NCBI RefSeq assembly: GCF_029892045.1
Contig: NZ_CP120368.1
Span: 3,039,501-3,103,500 of the forward strand
Source of the DNA: Sinorhizobium numidicum
GTDB taxonomy: Bacteria > Pseudomonadota > Alphaproteobacteria > Rhizobiales > Rhizobiaceae
Direction of reading: 5' to 3'
DNA length: 64,000 nt
Shown here: positions 1 to 8,617 of the stretch, in pieces
Numbering within the stretch: position 1 is the stretch's first letter
How the letters are laid out: each line of letters starts with the position of its first letter
Notes under the pieces: generated by a model
Told to the model about the DNA's origin: nothing
The model's input: the letters and a program-made list of their open reading frames with translations, nothing else
The model's database searches: none
Translations under genes and position numbers: made by a program

Positions 1-513
1 GGCTCCGGGCGTAAAGTTCGTTTCGCGCAGGAGCGCCGTCAGTTGACCCCGCGAATAGGGTCGTCCGGAGCCGAAGGGGGTATGCTCCATTCGCGCCCAA
101 ACGCCGCGCCGGTTCGGCACGACGATAATCAAGCGCCCGCCGGGCGCGAGAATCCGCCAGATCTCTTTCATTGTCTCGCGCGGGCTTTCGGCGAATTCCA
201 ACGAGTGAACCATCAGCACACGATCGATCGACGCATCGGGCAGCGGCAATTCCTCATCGAAGACCAGCGCCGTTGAAGACAATTCGGCAACCGGCCAGTT
301 CACAGCGCCCTGCCCGGCCGGCATGAAGGCGAAAGTCCGTTCAGTGTCGGCGCGGAACCGCTCGAGATAGGGCACCGCATAACCGAGCCCGACAAGCCGT
401 TCCTCCGGCAGACGCGCCCAGACGGAAGCGAGCGCCATGCTGACGGAGTGCTCCGCCATCCGGCCGAGTTCGGAATGATAGAATTGGCGCAGATCGACGA
501 TATCCGTGTGCAT
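1..513 (-). CDS. class I SAM-dependent methyltransferase (partial, C-terminus outside window)
   Basis: Reads leftwards from an ATG at 513 and stays open to the window edge, so only the first 171 codons are visible. After an N-terminal helix (QFYHSELGRM) comes a Rossmann-like methyltransferase pattern: VGLGYAVPYL as a degenerate glycine loop, then LPDASIDRVLMVHSLEF and RILAPGGRLIIVVPNRRG, typical of Methyltransf_11 enzymes. The substrate cannot be told. It is divergent from gloB, with about 115 bp between them. The glycine loop is not canonical GxGxG, so activity is inferred from the family. Confidence 0.8.
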   Translation of the reverse strand, partial: MHTDIVDLRQFYHSELGRMAEHSVSMALASVWARLPEERLVGLGYAVPYLERFRADTERTFAFMPAGQGAVNWPVAELSSTALVFDEELPLPDASIDRVLMVHSLEFAESPRETMKEIWRILAPGGRLIIVVPNRRGVWARMEHTPFGSGRPYSRGQLTALLRETNFTPGA

Positions 514-628
514 GGGGCAACATGTTAGCCTTGAGGCGGTAGACTTCAAGGCGAGCCTCGCTACATTCGGCTGGAGCGGGTGAAGCGGTTTCGCCATCCC
601 GCGCGACGCCCGAACGGAGGACCAAGCC

Positions 629-1399
629 ATGGCCGCGCTCGAACTCGACCTTTTTCTCTGCCGCACCGATAATTTCGGTGTTCTTGTCCACGATCCGGAG
701 AGCGGCGCTACGGCATCGATCGATGCTCCGGAGGAGCAGCCGATCCTCGACGTGCTGGAGCGCCGGGGCTGGCGGCTGACGCACATTCTGACCACCCACC
801 ACCACGGCGACCACGTGGCCGCGAATGTAAGCCTGAAGGAACGCTTCGGCGTCACCATCATCGGCCCGACGCGCGAGGCATCGAAAATTCCCGGCATCGA
901 CAGGACGGTCGGCCACGGCGATCGTTTCGATTTCGCCGGCCACCCGGTCGATGTCATAGAGACGCCGGGGCATACGGCCGGCCACATCTGCTTCCATTTT
1001 CCTGACGATAAGCTGCTCTTTGCCGCCGACACGCTGTTTGCGCTCGGATGCGGCCGGCTGTTCGAGGGAACGGCCGATGCGATGTGGCAATCGCTGAGCC
1101 GGTTGATGGCGCTGCCCGATGACACGGCCGTCTATTTCGGTCACGAGTACACGCTCTCCAACGCTCATTTCGCCGTGACGATCGATCCTGAAAACACCGC
1201 GCTCAAAGCGCGTGCCGCGGAGGTAGAGGAGACCCGTTCGGATGGCGGCTTCACTGCGCCGACGACGATCGGCCTCGAGAAACGGACGAACCCGTTCCTG
1301 CGCGCGGCCGATCCGAAGATCCGCGCGCATCTCGGCATGGATAAGGCGACTGATGCCGCCGTCTTTGCGGAGATCCGCAAGCGGAAAGACAATTTCTGA
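629..1399 (+). CDS. gloB: hydroxyacylglutathione hydrolase (glyoxalase II)
   Basis: Cytoplasmic metallo-beta-lactamase-fold enzyme of 256 residues that hydrolyses S-D-lactoylglutathione to D-lactate and glutathione, the second step of methylglyoxal detoxification. The dinuclear metal site THHHGDH lies at residues 56-62, with further ligands in ETPGHTAGH and in [13 protein letters not shown]; the C-terminal HAGH domain has the usual FGHEYT. Length is normal. A GGAGG ribosome site precedes the ATG. The stop overlaps the start of the downstream cupin gene, suggesting translational coupling. Confidence 0.95.
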   Translation: MAALELDLFLCRTDNFGVLVHDPESGATASIDAPEEQPILDVLERRGWRLTHILTTHHHGDHVAANVSLKERFGVTIIGPTREASKIPGIDRTVGHGDRFDFAGHPVDVIETPGHTAGHICFHFPDDKLLFAADTLFALGCGRLFEGTADAMWQSLSRLMALPDDTAVYFGHEYTLSNAHFAVTIDPENTALKARAAEVEETRSDGGFTAPTTIGLEKRTNPFLRAADPKIRAHLGMDKATDAAVFAEIRKRKDNF

Positions 1400-1857
1400 T
1401 GATTGCATCGCGAGATTTGACCGCGGCGGCGTTTATCGAAACGCTGGGCCTTCTGCGCCACCCGGAAGGCGGCTGGTATGTGCAGACCTTCCGCGACCAG
1501 GCAGGAGGGCCGCGTGGCCATTCAACGGCAATCTACTATCTGCTCGAAAAAGGTGATCGATCGCATTGGCACCGTGTCCGGGATGCCGCCGAAGTCTGGC
1601 ATTACTATGCCGGGGCGCCGCTCGAACTCAGCATTGCCGAACCCGGTGAGCCCGCCGCGCATGTCCGGCTCGGCCCGGACCTCCTCGCCGGCGAGAGGCC
1701 GCAGCACGTGGTCCCCGCCAATTGGTGGCAATCGGCCACTTCCCTTGGGGACTGGACACTCGTCGGCTGCACGGTCGCGCCGGGCTTCGATTTTTCCGCA
1801 TTAGAAATGGCGGCACCCGATTGGGAGCCGCCTCAGAGCGCCGCGCCTTCTAAATAA
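1399..1857 (+). CDS. cupin protein, DUF985 family
   Basis: 152-residue small cupin of the DUF985 (YML079-like) family. Visible family signatures are LLRHPEGGWYVQTFRD near the N-terminus, AIYYLLEKGDRSHWHRV in the middle, and the closing VGCTVAPGFDFSALEMA. The fold is a double-stranded beta barrel; no reaction is firmly established for the family. The ATG at 1399 overlaps the gloB stop, so the two are probably one transcript. Function in relation to glyoxal metabolism is only inferred from coupling. Confidence 0.88.
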   Translation: MIASRDLTAAAFIETLGLLRHPEGGWYVQTFRDQAGGPRGHSTAIYYLLEKGDRSHWHRVRDAAEVWHYYAGAPLELSIAEPGEPAAHVRLGPDLLAGERPQHVVPANWWQSATSLGDWTLVGCTVAPGFDFSALEMAAPDWEPPQSAAPSK

Positions 1858-1870
1858 TTAGGCGCGCAAC

Positions 1871-2761
1871 TTACTCGGCCGGCTGCGGCACGGCTCTGTC
1901 CTTCCGGAAAATCATGTCGTTTGCCGCAAGCACGGCGCCGCCGGTCACCAGCAGGCAGGCCGCCGCAATCCGCCAGGATGGCTCCGCAAAGCCGAATAGG
2001 ATGAGGATCAGCGTCGAAAGGACCGGCGCCGCGTAGCTCGCAACGCCGAGAAGCTGAATGTCGCCGTTCTTGACGCCGAAATCCCAGGCGTAAAAAGCCG
2101 CGCCGACCGGCAGCAATCCAAGTCCTGCGACCGCAAGCCACTCGAAAGCCGTCTGCGGCCACACGGTGGTTTCAAGGCCGAGGTGGCAGAGGAAAGACAG
2201 AATCGAGGTTGCCAGGCAGAAACCGGTCACGACATCGGTCGACACCGCGTCGAACCGGCGGGTGAGCAGCGAATAACCGGACCAGGTGAAGGCGCAGAGG
2301 AACGCAGCCCCGTAACCGAGTGTATAGGCGCCATCGAAGGCGATGCCGTTGCGGGAGACGATCAGGATCGTGCCACCAAGTCCCGCAAGTGCGCCTGCGA
2401 TATGATACCAACGAAGCCTCTCCCCAGGCAGCAATGCCGAGCCGACGACGATCAAGAGCGGCCAGAGATAGGCGATCAGGCCGGCTTCGACCGCCGGGGC
2501 ATTTCGAAGCGCGGTGAAATAGAGAAAATGATAGCCGAAGAGGCCGGCGATCCCGGTGACCCAGACCTCGGCCGGCTGCTTCAGAAGCGCCAAACGCTGA
2601 GGCTTCAAAGCGAGCACGACGATACCGGGCAGGCTGCCGATGAGAAAGCAGATTGCCGACAGCTGGAACGGCGGCATTTTGCCGGAGGCGGCAGTAAAGA
2701 GCGCCAGCAGCGACCACATGAGAATCGCGGAAAATCCGATCAGCGTAGCCTTGAACTTCAT
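1871..2761 (-). CDS. DMT-superfamily exporter, YddG-like (EamA)
   Basis: Inner-membrane transporter of about 296 residues with ten predicted transmembrane segments in two EamA repeats. The opening MKFKATLIGFSAILMWSLLA and the internal LRNAPAVEAGLIAYLWPLL resemble YddG-type aromatic amino acid exporters. I chose the ATG at 2761, which starts directly at the first membrane helix; an in-frame ATG at 2782 would add seven residues. It converges with the cupin gene, 13 bp away. Substrate is inferred from family only. Confidence 0.85.
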   Translation of the reverse strand: MKFKATLIGFSAILMWSLLALFTAASGKMPPFQLSAICFLIGSLPGIVVLALKPQRLALLKQPAEVWVTGIAGLFGYHFLYFTALRNAPAVEAGLIAYLWPLLIVVGSALLPGERLRWYHIAGALAGLGGTILIVSRNGIAFDGAYTLGYGAAFLCAFTWSGYSLLTRRFDAVSTDVVTGFCLATSILSFLCHLGLETTVWPQTAFEWLAVAGLGLLPVGAAFYAWDFGVKNGDIQLLGVASYAAPVLSTLILILFGFAEPSWRIAAACLLVTGGAVLAANDMIFRKDRAVPQPAE

Positions 2762-2906
2762 TCCTGCCCCCACGCGCCGCATGCTTGTTTCGCATTGTTA
2801 GAACCGCATCGCGGAAAACGACGCAAGGGTTTTCCGCTGCCACGTCAACTTATAAAGGATCTACCGCTCTTCCGCGATTGGAAGCGCGACGGCCTACCGG
2901 CTAGTT

Positions 2907-3698
2907 TCATCCGCCAAAGCGTGTCGCCGATATGGTTACCGGGCCGAGCTTGGTCGGAATGCGGAGGTAGACCGGTGCGTAGACGTCGACAGTTTGGGCT
3001 TTTGCGAACCAGACTTCCATGGTTGCTAGGCGGCGGAGATATTCGACATCCTCGCGCCCCTTCCTGTAGCCCGCCTTCGGCACGAAGCGGACGCCGCAAA
3101 CGATCACCTCGCCCTCGAAGCCCTTGGTTCTGAAAATTCTCGTCCCCCTGGGCGAAAGTTGGATATCGAGCCGCGATTCGCCGTCGAAGATCGGCAGGGT
3201 ATTGGGGCAGATGCGGCTCCTCGCCGGAATGATCAGCCCGGAAAGCGGATCCAACACGTTTCGCATGTCGCGACTCGTGACCGGCACCCAGTTCTTCGGC
3301 AGCGGGTTACGCTTCGGGGTCATGCTCGCTTGAACGACGTTGCCGTTGCGGAAGGTCACGTTGATCGCGCGGGCCTTCCTGCCGCTGCGGTAGGACATGG
3401 AATATTCGGTGGCGCGAAGACGATCGCGCCCGACCACGCCGGAAACGCGCGTCTGCCCCGAAGTTCGGCTGATGATATCGGCGAGCCCGGCCGACCTCAG
3501 CGTGCCCGAAATCGTGTAGCGATTCTTTTCAACCTCGGTGTAGAACGAGGCCCGTGCCACCGGGAGACCGGCAAGCGAGATGCTATAGTCCGTCTGATGC
3601 TCGATATCTGCAGCGGGAGACGCTGTGGAAAACATGATGGCGGCCAGCAGTGCCGGCGCGTGAAAGCCAATGCGCAACTTCATGCCCGATTGCCCCAT
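2907..3698 (-). CDS. DUF3108 family secreted protein
   Basis: 263-residue protein with an N-terminal signal peptide (hydrophobic PALLAAIMFSTASPAA, probable cleavage after ASPAA). The mature part has the DUF3108 pattern: YSISLAGLPVARASF early, YSMSYRSGRKARAINVTF in the middle and VWFAKAQTVDVYAPVYLRIP at the end. Family members are periplasmic or envelope proteins of unknown role. An in-frame second ATG (MKLRIG) five codons later is an equally possible start. Monocistronic; the next gene upstream is rpmB on the other strand. Confidence 0.82.
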   Translation of the reverse strand: MGQSGMKLRIGFHAPALLAAIMFSTASPAADIEHQTDYSISLAGLPVARASFYTEVEKNRYTISGTLRSAGLADIISRTSGQTRVSGVVGRDRLRATEYSMSYRSGRKARAINVTFRNGNVVQASMTPKRNPLPKNWVPVTSRDMRNVLDPLSGLIIPARSRICPNTLPIFDGESRLDIQLSPRGTRIFRTKGFEGEVIVCGVRFVPKAGYRKGREDVEYLRRLATMEVWFAKAQTVDVYAPVYLRIPTKLGPVTISATRFGG

Positions 3699-3935
3699 TC
3701 CTTCTAAGCTGTCGCAATCCCTTGAGATGCAGGCGGTTTGCGGCTTTTCTAGGCCAATTCCTCAAAATCCGCGCGACCGCCGACGCTGACGCCACGCATG
3801 GTTCCAGCGAAGAGTAGCGCATCCCAGAACGTCTTGGAATTCGGCCTACACCGCGCTACTGTGGCAGGCATCGCTGCTTGATCTTGCAAAGCCATCGCGA
3901 AAAGTGCTGGTTTTTCGGGAACGCGCAGGTTTGGC
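3699..3935. other. intergenic stretch with no supported gene
   Basis: Between the DUF3108 gene and the rpmB promoter I see no reading frame with family features and no clear RNA. It probably carries the divergent upstream regions of the two genes. Confidence 0.5.
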
Positions 3936-3964
3936 TTGACTGGCGAGCCGCCACTGACTATAGA
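3936..3964 (+). promoter_or_regulatory. sigma-70 promoter for rpmB
   Basis: CTTGAC at 3936-3941, a 17-bp spacer and CTATAG at 3959-3964 match the rhizobial housekeeping consensus CTTGAC-N17-CTATAT in all but one base. Transcription would begin near 3971, leaving a leader of about 90 nt before the rpmB ATG. Confidence 0.65.
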
Positions 3965-4059
3965 ACCGCGACTTTCCAATAATGGCCAACAGGAACGCGG
4001 CCTGGGCTCTAGGCCCGCTACCGCATTGTCCGGCGGCGATAAAAGAGAATAGGTGTACC

Positions 4060-4350
4060 ATGTCCCGTAGTTGCGAATTGACCGGCAAGGGCGTCCAGTC
4101 GGGCAACAATGTCAGCCATGCCAACAACAAGACAAAGCGCAAGTTCCTGCCGAACCTGTGCAACGTCACGCTGATTTCCGATGCTCTCGGCCAGCGCTTC
4201 CGCCTGCGCGTTTCCGCTGCCGCTCTCCGTTCGGTCGAACACCGCGGCGGCCTCGACGCCTTCCTGCTGAAGGCCGATGAGAACGAGCTGAGCATGCGCG
4301 CTCGCCTGCTGCGCCGCCAGATCGTCAAGAAGGCTGCTGAAGCAGCCTGA
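4060..4350 (+). CDS. rpmB: 50S ribosomal protein L28
   Basis: 96-residue ribosomal protein of the large subunit. [26 protein letters not shown] and the C-terminal [11 protein letters not shown] are standard alphaproteobacterial L28. The ATG at 4060 matches the family N-terminus; the frame is open further upstream but that part is not L28. No CxxC zinc knuckle is present, as usual in this class. It stands alone between its own promoter and a strong terminator. Confidence 0.97.
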   Translation: MSRSCELTGKGVQSGNNVSHANNKTKRKFLPNLCNVTLISDALGQRFRLRVSAAALRSVEHRGGLDAFLLKADENELSMRARLLRRQIVKKAAEAA

Positions 4351-4380
4351 CCGGCGCCCAGCACGTCCGACAAGAGCTTG

Positions 4381-4413
4381 AAGGCTTGCGGGCTCGTCCG
4401 GCAAGCCTTTTTC
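4381..4413 (+). terminator. rho-independent terminator of rpmB
   Basis: Perfect 8-bp stem AGGCTTGC (4382-4389) with GCAAGCCT (4401-4408), an 11-nt loop, then TTTTTC directly after the stem. Confidence 0.8.
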
Positions 4414-4448
4414 TTGTGTCGCCACATATTCATCCGCCGGCGCGCCCG

Positions 4449-4554
4449 GCTACAGCGCCGTGCGTCTTTTCAGACGCACAAAGGTCGCTGTAGCACTTCG
4501 AATTGCTGCATGTTTGTATCCTAAATCGGAGCCGATTTAGGATACATGCAGTAG
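4449..4554 (+). repeat. RIME1-like intergenic palindromic repeat, copy 1
   Basis: Two nested palindromes: TGCGTC...GACGCA, then a long arm pair CTGCATG / CATGCAG enclosing TATCCTAAATCGG / CCGATTTAGGATA, joined by GGTCGCTGTAGCACTT. This matches the roughly 100-bp Rhizobium-specific intergenic mosaic element described in rhizobia. It lies between the rpmB terminator and the riboswitch of the next gene. Confidence 0.8.
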
Positions 4555-4565
4555 GCTTTCTCCAA

Positions 4566-4595
4566 CTGGTGGCATCACCCAGGATAAAAAAATGC
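4566..4595 (+). promoter_or_regulatory. preQ1-I riboswitch (probable) overlapping RBS and start codon
   Basis: The pieces of a type I preQ1 aptamer can be laid out by hand: P1 CTGG (4566-4569) with CCAG (4579-4582), P2 GCA (4572-4574) with TGC (4593-4595), a C just before the 3' P1 strand (4578) in the position that pairs with preQ1, and the A-rich tail GATAAAAAAA. It closely resembles the Thermoanaerobacter tengcongensis aptamer in order and spacing. The Shine-Dalgarno AGGA (4581-4584) lies in P1 and the ATG is inside P2, so ligand binding should block translation. The downstream gene is a queuosine-precursor transporter, the expected target. Confidence 0.75.
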
Positions 4596-5233
4596 TGATC
4601 AACCGCACGTTCTTTATCTATGTCGCGCTGATGACCCTCGTGGTCGTGGCCTCGAATTTTCTCGTCCAGTATCCGTTGCCGGGCTCCATGGCCGGCATGC
4701 AGCTCGGCGATCTTTTGACCTGGGGTGCCTTCAGCTATCCCTTCGCCTTTCTTGTTACCGACCTGACGAACCGACACTTCGGGCCGCAGGTCGCACGGCG
4801 GGTCGTGATTGCCGGTTTCGTTGCCGCCATCGCCCTTTCCTTCTTCGCCGCAACGCCGCGAATTGCGATCGCCTCGGGCTCGGCATTCCTGCTCGGGCAG
4901 CTTCTTGACATCTCCGTCTTCAACAGATTGCGGCGCCAGAGCTGGTGGCGCGCGCCCCTCGCCGGCTCTCTCATCGGCTCGGCGCTGGACACGGCCATGT
5001 TCTTCTCCTTCGCCTTCGCGCCGTCTTTCGTCTTTTTTGGTCCGAACGACGGTTTCGCGCTGGAAGCGGCTCCCTTGTTCGGTCTACTCACGCCCGACGC
5101 GCCGCGCTGGATTTCCTGGGCGCTCGGCGACCTCGCCGTCAAGATCCTTTGCGGCGTTGTCCTGCTGCTGCCCTATGGCGCGCTGATGAGCGTCATCAAG
5201 CCGATGCCGGTCGCTGCGGCCCGGGCGGTGTAA
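4592..5233 (+). CDS. queuosine precursor transporter (VUT/YhhQ family)
   Basis: 213-residue inner-membrane protein with about six transmembrane helices, of the VUT family (COG1738, YhhQ). Family signatures are FLVTDLTNRHFGPQVARRVV after the second helix and SWWRAPLAGSLIGSALDTAMFF later. YhhQ imports preQ0/preQ1 or queuine-type precursors for queuosine in tRNA. The start is the ATG that forms part of the preQ1-I riboswitch P2 helix. The riboswitch and the protein family support each other. Monocistronic. Confidence 0.9.
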   Translation: MLINRTFFIYVALMTLVVVASNFLVQYPLPGSMAGMQLGDLLTWGAFSYPFAFLVTDLTNRHFGPQVARRVVIAGFVAAIALSFFAATPRIAIASGSAFLLGQLLDISVFNRLRRQSWWRAPLAGSLIGSALDTAMFFSFAFAPSFVFFGPNDGFALEAAPLFGLLTPDAPRWISWALGDLAVKILCGVVLLLPYGALMSVIKPMPVAAARAV

Positions 5234-5285
5234 CGAGCCGCCCGGCGCCGACGACTCTTTTGAGCGGGGCCAGCAGGCCCCGTTT

Positions 5286-6278
5286 CTATTTGGCCAAGCG
5301 GAATTCGAGCATAAGGTTGCGCTCGAGGATCGAGTGATTGTCGTCGGAAACGACGATCACCCGGATATCGCCATCGCTCCGTGCGATCACATCGAGCCCT
5401 TCCATATTGTCGATCTGATAGGCCATATCCGCCTGGAGCAACACCTCGCCATTGACGACGGCACCCGGCCGAATGTCTTCGGCCGCTATTCGCCGAATGC
5501 GCATGCCGAGACCGGAGGCGAGATTGAACCGGCGTTCCAAGAGCAGCAGGTCGCCATTCGGCAGGAAAGCACCATCGGTGACCGAGTAGGGATCCTCGCG
5601 GGCCACCGTGAAAGCACCCTTCATCGGGCCCTCCAGAATGCCCGCCAGGAGGTTGCCGGCTTCGTCGACGCTGCGCTCCGACACCACGACCGCGGCACCG
5701 GCGAGCGGCCCCTCTTTCGGCGCTATGGCAATCGTCTCCAGACCGCCGTTGCTGCGCAATTCCTCAAGCGGAAACGGCAGCCTCATCTGGGCTATGGGCC
5801 TTGAATGCGCGAAACCCGGATCGGGATAGACCTCGATGCGGGACAATTGCTCGAAGCTCGCGATCGCCTGCCCTTCGCGCAAAGCCAATCCCTCCGAATC
5901 CACCCTCCATTTCTCGAGCTGCGCCCTGCCGCTTCCATCGGTCATGGAGGTCGCCTTCAGATCGGTAAGCCCCGCAAGCCTGCCCGCATCATCTCGGATA
6001 ACGGCCCCTTCGACCCAATGACCGGTGTCCATGACCGCAACGAAGCTATCGCCATCCGGGCGAAACCGGATTGCCGAAATAGCACCGAGCAGCGGATTGG
6101 GCGAAGTCATCTCGATCCCGCCGATGAATTCGAGCCTGCCGAACACCGTCTCGTCGGAGCCGACCCTGAATTGCGATATCTGCCGGCTCTGAACCGGCAC
6201 GATCTCGCTTGCAGGCACCGCGCGGGCGGCCACCGTTGACGCCAGCAAGAAAAGGACGGCAAGACTTCGGCAGAGCAT
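5286..6278 (-). CDS. secreted esterase-like activity of phytase domain protein
   Basis: About 330 residues, with a signal peptide (LCRSLAVLFLLASTVAARA) and then a beta-propeller-like domain of the 'esterase-like activity of phytase' family (PF13449). Typical stretches are FIGGIEMTSPNPLLGAISAI, SEGLALREGQAIASFE and NMEGLDVIARSDGDIRVIVV. The start at 6278 is chosen because a GGAAGG ribosome site lies seven bases upstream and the signal peptide begins there; an in-frame ATG at 6338 would add 20 residues. The substrate is unknown. Probably periplasmic. Confidence 0.8.
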   Translation of the reverse strand: MLCRSLAVLFLLASTVAARAVPASEIVPVQSRQISQFRVGSDETVFGRLEFIGGIEMTSPNPLLGAISAIRFRPDGDSFVAVMDTGHWVEGAVIRDDAGRLAGLTDLKATSMTDGSGRAQLEKWRVDSEGLALREGQAIASFEQLSRIEVYPDPGFAHSRPIAQMRLPFPLEELRSNGGLETIAIAPKEGPLAGAAVVVSERSVDEAGNLLAGILEGPMKGAFTVAREDPYSVTDGAFLPNGDLLLLERRFNLASGLGMRIRRIAAEDIRPGAVVNGEVLLQADMAYQIDNMEGLDVIARSDGDIRVIVVSDDNHSILERNLMLEFRLAK

Positions 6279-6372
6279 CTGGGGACCTTCCGAGGAGGAT
6301 AAGGCAGAATAAGGCGGGAGCGGCTTTGCCGCTCGCAAGCGAACGGCGAAACCTTCGTAGACGGGAGCAATT

Positions 6373-6476
6373 GCTGCATGATTCCCCGTAAATCGTGACT
6401 GATCTGAGGGTAAATCATGCGCTCATTCAAAGTGGCATAGCGACCTTGATGCGCCTCAAAGGAGGTAGCGTCGCTG
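6373..6476 (-). repeat. RIME1-like repeat, degenerate copy 2
   Basis: Reverse-orientation relative of the repeat at 4449: TGCATGATT...AATCATGC arms, then TTCAAAGTGGCATAGCGACCTT and GCGCCTCAAAGGAGGTAGCG in place of the shorter palindrome. More diverged than the other copies. It fills the space between the phytase-like gene and the 3' end of cobT. Confidence 0.6.
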
Positions 6477-6522
6477 ACGAGAGACTTAAATCCGGCTCAT
6501 GGCGGATGCGGCGCATCCCGTC

Positions 6523-8418
6523 CTAGCCGGCGCGCCGCATGCGTCCCGAACGACGAGTCAAGCTTTCATCCTCGAAGAGCGCCGCAAGCTGTTCCGTCAT
6601 GGCGCCCGCCAGCTCGTCAGCGTCGACGATCGTCACGGCGCGGCGGTAGTAGCGGGTGACGTCGTGACCGATCCCGATCGCCAGAAGTTCGACCGGCGAG
6701 CGGGTTTCGATCTGCTCGATGACGGCGCGCAGATGGCGCTCGAGATAGTTGCCCGGGTTCACCGACAGCGTGGAATCGTCAACCGGCGCGCCATCCGAGA
6801 TCATCATCAGGATGCGCCGCTGTTCCGACCGCGCCAGCAGGCGGTCATGCGCCCACATCAGCGCTTCGCCGTCGATGTTCTCCTTGAGCAGACCCTCGCG
6901 CATCATCAGTCCAAGATTGCGCCGCGCGCGGCGCCAGGGCGCATCGGCGGACTTGTAGATGATGTGCCGAAGATCGTTGAGACGCCCCGGCGACTGCGGC
7001 TTTCCGCCGGCCAACCATTTCTCGCGGGATTGCCCGCCTTTCCACGCCTTGGTGGTAAAGCCGAGGATCTCGACCTTGACACCGCAGCGCTCCAGCGTGC
7101 GGGCGAGAATGTCGGCGCAGGTGGCCGCAACGGTAATCGGCCGGCCGCGCATCGAGCCGGAATTATCGATCAGCAGCGTAACAACGGTATCGCGGAAGGT
7201 CGTGTCCTTCTCCCGCTTGAAGGAGAGCGGTTGCATCGGATCGATGATGATGCGTTGCAAGCGCGCGGTATCGAGATAGCCTTCCTCCAGGTCGAACTCC
7301 CAGGACCGGTTTTGTTGCGCCATCAACCGGCGCTGCAGGCGGTTGGCGAGACGGCCGACGGCCCCTTGCAGATGGGCAAGCTGCTTGTCGAGGAAGGCAC
7401 GCAAGCGATCGAGCTCCGCCTCGTCGCAAAGCTCTTCGGAGGTGACTATCTCGTCGAACTCCCGCGTGAACACCGCATAGTCCACCTTCTCGTTGAAATC
7501 CGCGAAGGGGTGGCTGGGCCGCTTGACCTCGCCGGGTGTCTCGCTCTCCTCGTCGCCCTCGTCCTGAAGGTCGTCGTCGGAAATCTCCGCGCCGTCCATC
7601 TCGCCTTCTTCCATCTGCTCCTCGGCAGACTGGTTTTCATCGGCGGGTGCGGCATCGGACCCCTGCTCCTCGTCGCTTGCGTTCTCGTCCTGCTCCTGGC
7701 TGCGCGGCTGGTCCTCGTCGGTCTCGTTCTCCTGCTCATCCGGTTCGATGTCGTCTTCGCCGTATTTCTCGGCGACATCCATCGAAGAGAGCATGTGGCG
7801 CACCACGCGAGCGAAGGCCTGCTGATCATTGATCGTGGCCGGCAGGCCGCGCATGTCCGCCGCTGCCTTCTGTTCGATGAAATCGCGCCAGAGATCGAGC
7901 ACCTTCCCGGCTGACGCAGGCGGTTTCTCTCCGGTGAGCTTTTCCCGCACGAGGAGCGCCACCGCCTCTTCCAGAGGTGCATCTGCCTGGTTTTCGATCG
8001 CCGCGAAATTCGCCTTGGCGTATTTCTCCTCGAGCATCGAGGAGAGATTGTCGGCAACACCAGCCATCCGGAGCGCACCGATAGCCTCGACGCGCGCCTG
8101 CTCGACGGCATCGAAGATCGCGCGCGCATCCGCCCCCTGCGGCGACATCGTCGCGTGGATGCGCGCATCATGGCAGGCCTTGCGCAGGGCCATGGAATCG
8201 CCGAGGCCGCGCGCAACCGCAAGCTCCTGCCGGGTCGGGCGCTTGGAAAGTTCCGGCAGACGGATGCGCTCGCCCGCCATGCCCGGACGCTCGTTAGCGA
8301 AGGCAACCTCGAGCTCTGCATCGCCGGCGATCGACCGGACGCAGCCGGAAAGCGCCCGCTTGAACGGTTCAGCGGCGTTTTCCCTCGTGTTCGGTTTCGC
8401 CTTGGAATTCGAGCTCAC
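6523..8418 (-). CDS. cobT: cobaltochelatase subunit CobT
   Basis: 631-residue subunit of the aerobic, ATP-dependent CobNST cobaltochelatase that inserts cobalt into hydrogenobyrinate a,c-diamide in cobalamin synthesis. Seen: an N-terminal helical region, a very acidic linker (about residues 220-300, rich in D/E/Q) and a C-terminal von Willebrand A domain with the metal-ion site DNSGS at 418-422. Length is normal. It is downstream of cobS on the same strand, with a RIME repeat in the gap. cobN is not in the window. Confidence 0.95.
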   Translation of the reverse strand: MSSNSKAKPNTRENAAEPFKRALSGCVRSIAGDAELEVAFANERPGMAGERIRLPELSKRPTRQELAVARGLGDSMALRKACHDARIHATMSPQGADARAIFDAVEQARVEAIGALRMAGVADNLSSMLEEKYAKANFAAIENQADAPLEEAVALLVREKLTGEKPPASAGKVLDLWRDFIEQKAAADMRGLPATINDQQAFARVVRHMLSSMDVAEKYGEDDIEPDEQENETDEDQPRSQEQDENASDEEQGSDAAPADENQSAEEQMEEGEMDGAEISDDDLQDEGDEESETPGEVKRPSHPFADFNEKVDYAVFTREFDEIVTSEELCDEAELDRLRAFLDKQLAHLQGAVGRLANRLQRRLMAQQNRSWEFDLEEGYLDTARLQRIIIDPMQPLSFKREKDTTFRDTVVTLLIDNSGSMRGRPITVAATCADILARTLERCGVKVEILGFTTKAWKGGQSREKWLAGGKPQSPGRLNDLRHIIYKSADAPWRRARRNLGLMMREGLLKENIDGEALMWAHDRLLARSEQRRILMMISDGAPVDDSTLSVNPGNYLERHLRAVIEQIETRSPVELLAIGIGHDVTRYYRRAVTIVDADELAGAMTEQLAALFEDESLTRRSGRMRRAG

Positions 8419-8477
8419 AACAGTTCCTTCTTTCAGCCCGATCAGCTGACATCCGAGCGCATCATCAGGTTAGCCCC

Positions 8478-8576
8478 ACTGCATGGTTCTTAAATCGGAA
8501 CCGATTTGACGATAAACCATGCAGCATTTCAAAGTGTTACAGCGGCCTTTGTGCGTCTTAAGACGCGCGGCGCTGA
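8478..8576 (-). repeat. RIME1-like repeat, copy 3
   Basis: Reverse-orientation copy inside the cobS-cobT gap: ACTGCATGGTT...AACCATGCAGC arms around TTAAATCGGAACCGATTT, then AAAGTGTTACAGCGGCCTTTGTGCGTCTTAAGACGC. Lying within a likely operon, its RNA hairpins could affect processing or the cobS:cobT ratio (inference). Confidence 0.75.
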
Positions 8577-8617
8577 AAGCCGCAGTCCGGCCTCAAATCG
8601 AGCCCGGCGTTGGGGCC

